In this document: in pieces, positions 14,287-15,054 of the stretch | Numbering within the stretch: position 1 is the stretch's first letter | How the letters are laid out: each line of letters opens with the position of its first letter | Source: an uncultured Ignavibacteria bacterium | Lineage (GTDB): Bacteria > Bacteroidota > Ignavibacteria > Kapaibacteriales > UBA961 | Length of the DNA: 15,054 bases | Reading direction: 5' to 3' | Assembly (NCBI GenBank): GCA_937868245.1 | Contig: CALMMI010000607.1 | Span: 1-15,054 of the forward strand | The notes under the pieces: generated by a model | What the model was told of the DNA's origin: nothing | What the model saw: only the letters and a program-made list of their open reading frames with translations | The model's database searches: none | Made by a program: the position numbers and the translations under genes

Positions 14287-15054
14287 TTAATTTGCCGAAA
14301 AAGAAAATTCACCGACATCTATAATTTCTTTTGGATCTTTCAACCTAAGGGTTATTGTTTTCTTATCTACCTTACCTGTCATATAACGGGTGTAAAGCTC
14401 CAGTTGAATAGTAGTTGCCCCTGCAATCTTTTGCTGCCTTGAACCGTAATATTGAACTTGAATTTTATATTTTCCTGCAAGAGCTTTTTTTAGTATAAAC
14501 TCCTCAGGTCCATACCCACCTGTCATATCTTTTGAGAGCAATCCACCTAGTTCTGTGGTGGGATGGCTGTAAAAACACTTCTCATTATTTGGGTCGAACA
14601 CCCATAAATCCATATCGCAATTATCGGCATCCCAATTTAGAACCACCCGAACATCTACGGGCATTGCAGTTACAAACCGTTTGTCGTACTTAGAGAGATT
14701 GACTGTGTTCTTTGATTCACTCAGCACATTATTCCACTCATTGAGCGCAATCAACTCAACCTCCGGGAAACGTCCATCCCATTTTTTGGTGATAACACGG
14801 TAGAGTGTATCGGCGGCTTCCTGATACTGTTTGTTCTGTGCAAGAGCCAAGCCCAAGTCTCTATAGGATTGAGGTTCTTCTCCTCGCATTTCAAGAACTT
14901 CTCTAAAGACATCAATTGCAAGGGATGTATAGCCTAATTGTTCTAATCGATGAGCAAGAACACGGAGTAACTGATGATTCTCAAGTTCCATTTCAGCAAT
15001 ATTCGAGAGAATTCTGAGGGCAAGCTGCTTATTGTTTTTTTCTGAAAAGAAATC
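14287..15054 (-). CDS. TPR-DUF2135 protein, C-terminal part (5' end outside window)
   Basis: The frame is open to the right edge, giving 255 visible residues; the ATG at 14991 is internal, since in-frame coding sequence (FSEKNNKQLALRILSNIAE) precedes it. The visible part begins with tetratricopeptide-like helical repeats (LGYTSLAIDVFREVLEMRG, then SYRDLGLALAQNKQYQEAADTLYRVI). A DUF2135/YfaP-like beta domain follows at about visible residues 132-230, with VVLNWDADNCDMDLWVFDP, YSHPTTELGG, DMTGGYGPEEF and GKYKIQVQYYG. The Asp cluster in the first motif could bind a metal ion; that is inference. In related FCB proteins this tail follows a VIT and/or von Willebrand A region, which would lie outside the window. 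Function is unknown. It is convergent with ptsI. Confidence 0.85.
   Translation of the reverse strand, partial: DFFSEKNNKQLALRILSNIAEMELENHQLLRVLAHRLEQLGYTSLAIDVFREVLEMRGEEPQSYRDLGLALAQNKQYQEAADTLYRVITKKWDGRFPEVELIALNEWNNVLSESKNTVNLSKYDKRFVTAMPVDVRVVLNWDADNCDMDLWVFDPNNEKCFYSHPTTELGGLLSKDMTGGYGPEEFILKKALAGKYKIQVQYYGSRQQKIAGATTIQLELYTRYMTGKVDKKTITLRLKDPKEIIDVGEFSFSAN

Noticed and set aside
1..15054. CRISPR array, tRNA/rRNA genes, insertion sequences, toxin-antitoxin or defence genes
   Set aside because: No regularly spaced repeats, cloverleaf sequences, transposase motifs or defence-type domains were seen on reading either strand.

Overview
This window looks like ordinary chromosomal sequence from a diderm bacterium of the Bacteroidota/Chlorobiota (FCB) group, possibly a Kapabacteria- or Ignavibacteria-like lineage. 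The best clue is a secreted M1 metallopeptidase that ends in a type IX secretion (T9SS, type A) sorting domain. Other clues are modest GC content, Shine-Dalgarno sequences that are weak or absent before most genes, and a lipoprotein RlpA. The exact lineage cannot be fixed from sequence alone. I see no tRNA, rRNA, CRISPR array, insertion sequence or phage gene.

Layout. Positions 1-2405 run on the + strand: the 3' end of a HAD phosphatase, an AtuA/DUF1446 protein, and a family 2 glycosyltransferase overlapping or abutting the latter. Positions 2407-6456 run on the - strand. In transcription order this block holds a DinB-fold protein, a beta-CASP metallo-beta-lactamase RNase, a divergent 6-phosphofructokinase-family protein, and an orphan ABC-2 permease whose stop codon lies one base from the glycosyltransferase stop. 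A perfect 15-bp inverted repeat sits between the DinB gene and the RNase gene. A 263-bp divergent intergenic region (6457-6719) separates this block from the next.

Positions 6720-10146 are a tight + strand run: manC (GDP-mannose synthesis), an RlpA-like lipoprotein, and an LtaS/OpgB-type phosphoglycerol-transferase-family membrane protein. Together they suggest cell-envelope polysaccharide or peptidoglycan work. After 114 bp come the T9SS-sorted M1 aminopeptidase and then ptsI (PTS enzyme I), 22 bp apart. Convergent to ptsI, and running off the right edge, is the 3' part of a TPR-DUF2135 protein on the - strand.

No clearly new multi-gene system is visible. The points most worth a second look are residue substitutions in otherwise well-conserved enzymes: Gln for Arg in the ManC nucleotide-binding signature, Asn for the Mg-binding Asp in the PFK-like protein, and Ser in place of the Thr nucleophile in the LtaS-like protein. 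The strong hairpin just upstream of the RNase gene and a possible frameshifted micro-ORF at 3246-3336 are also noted.
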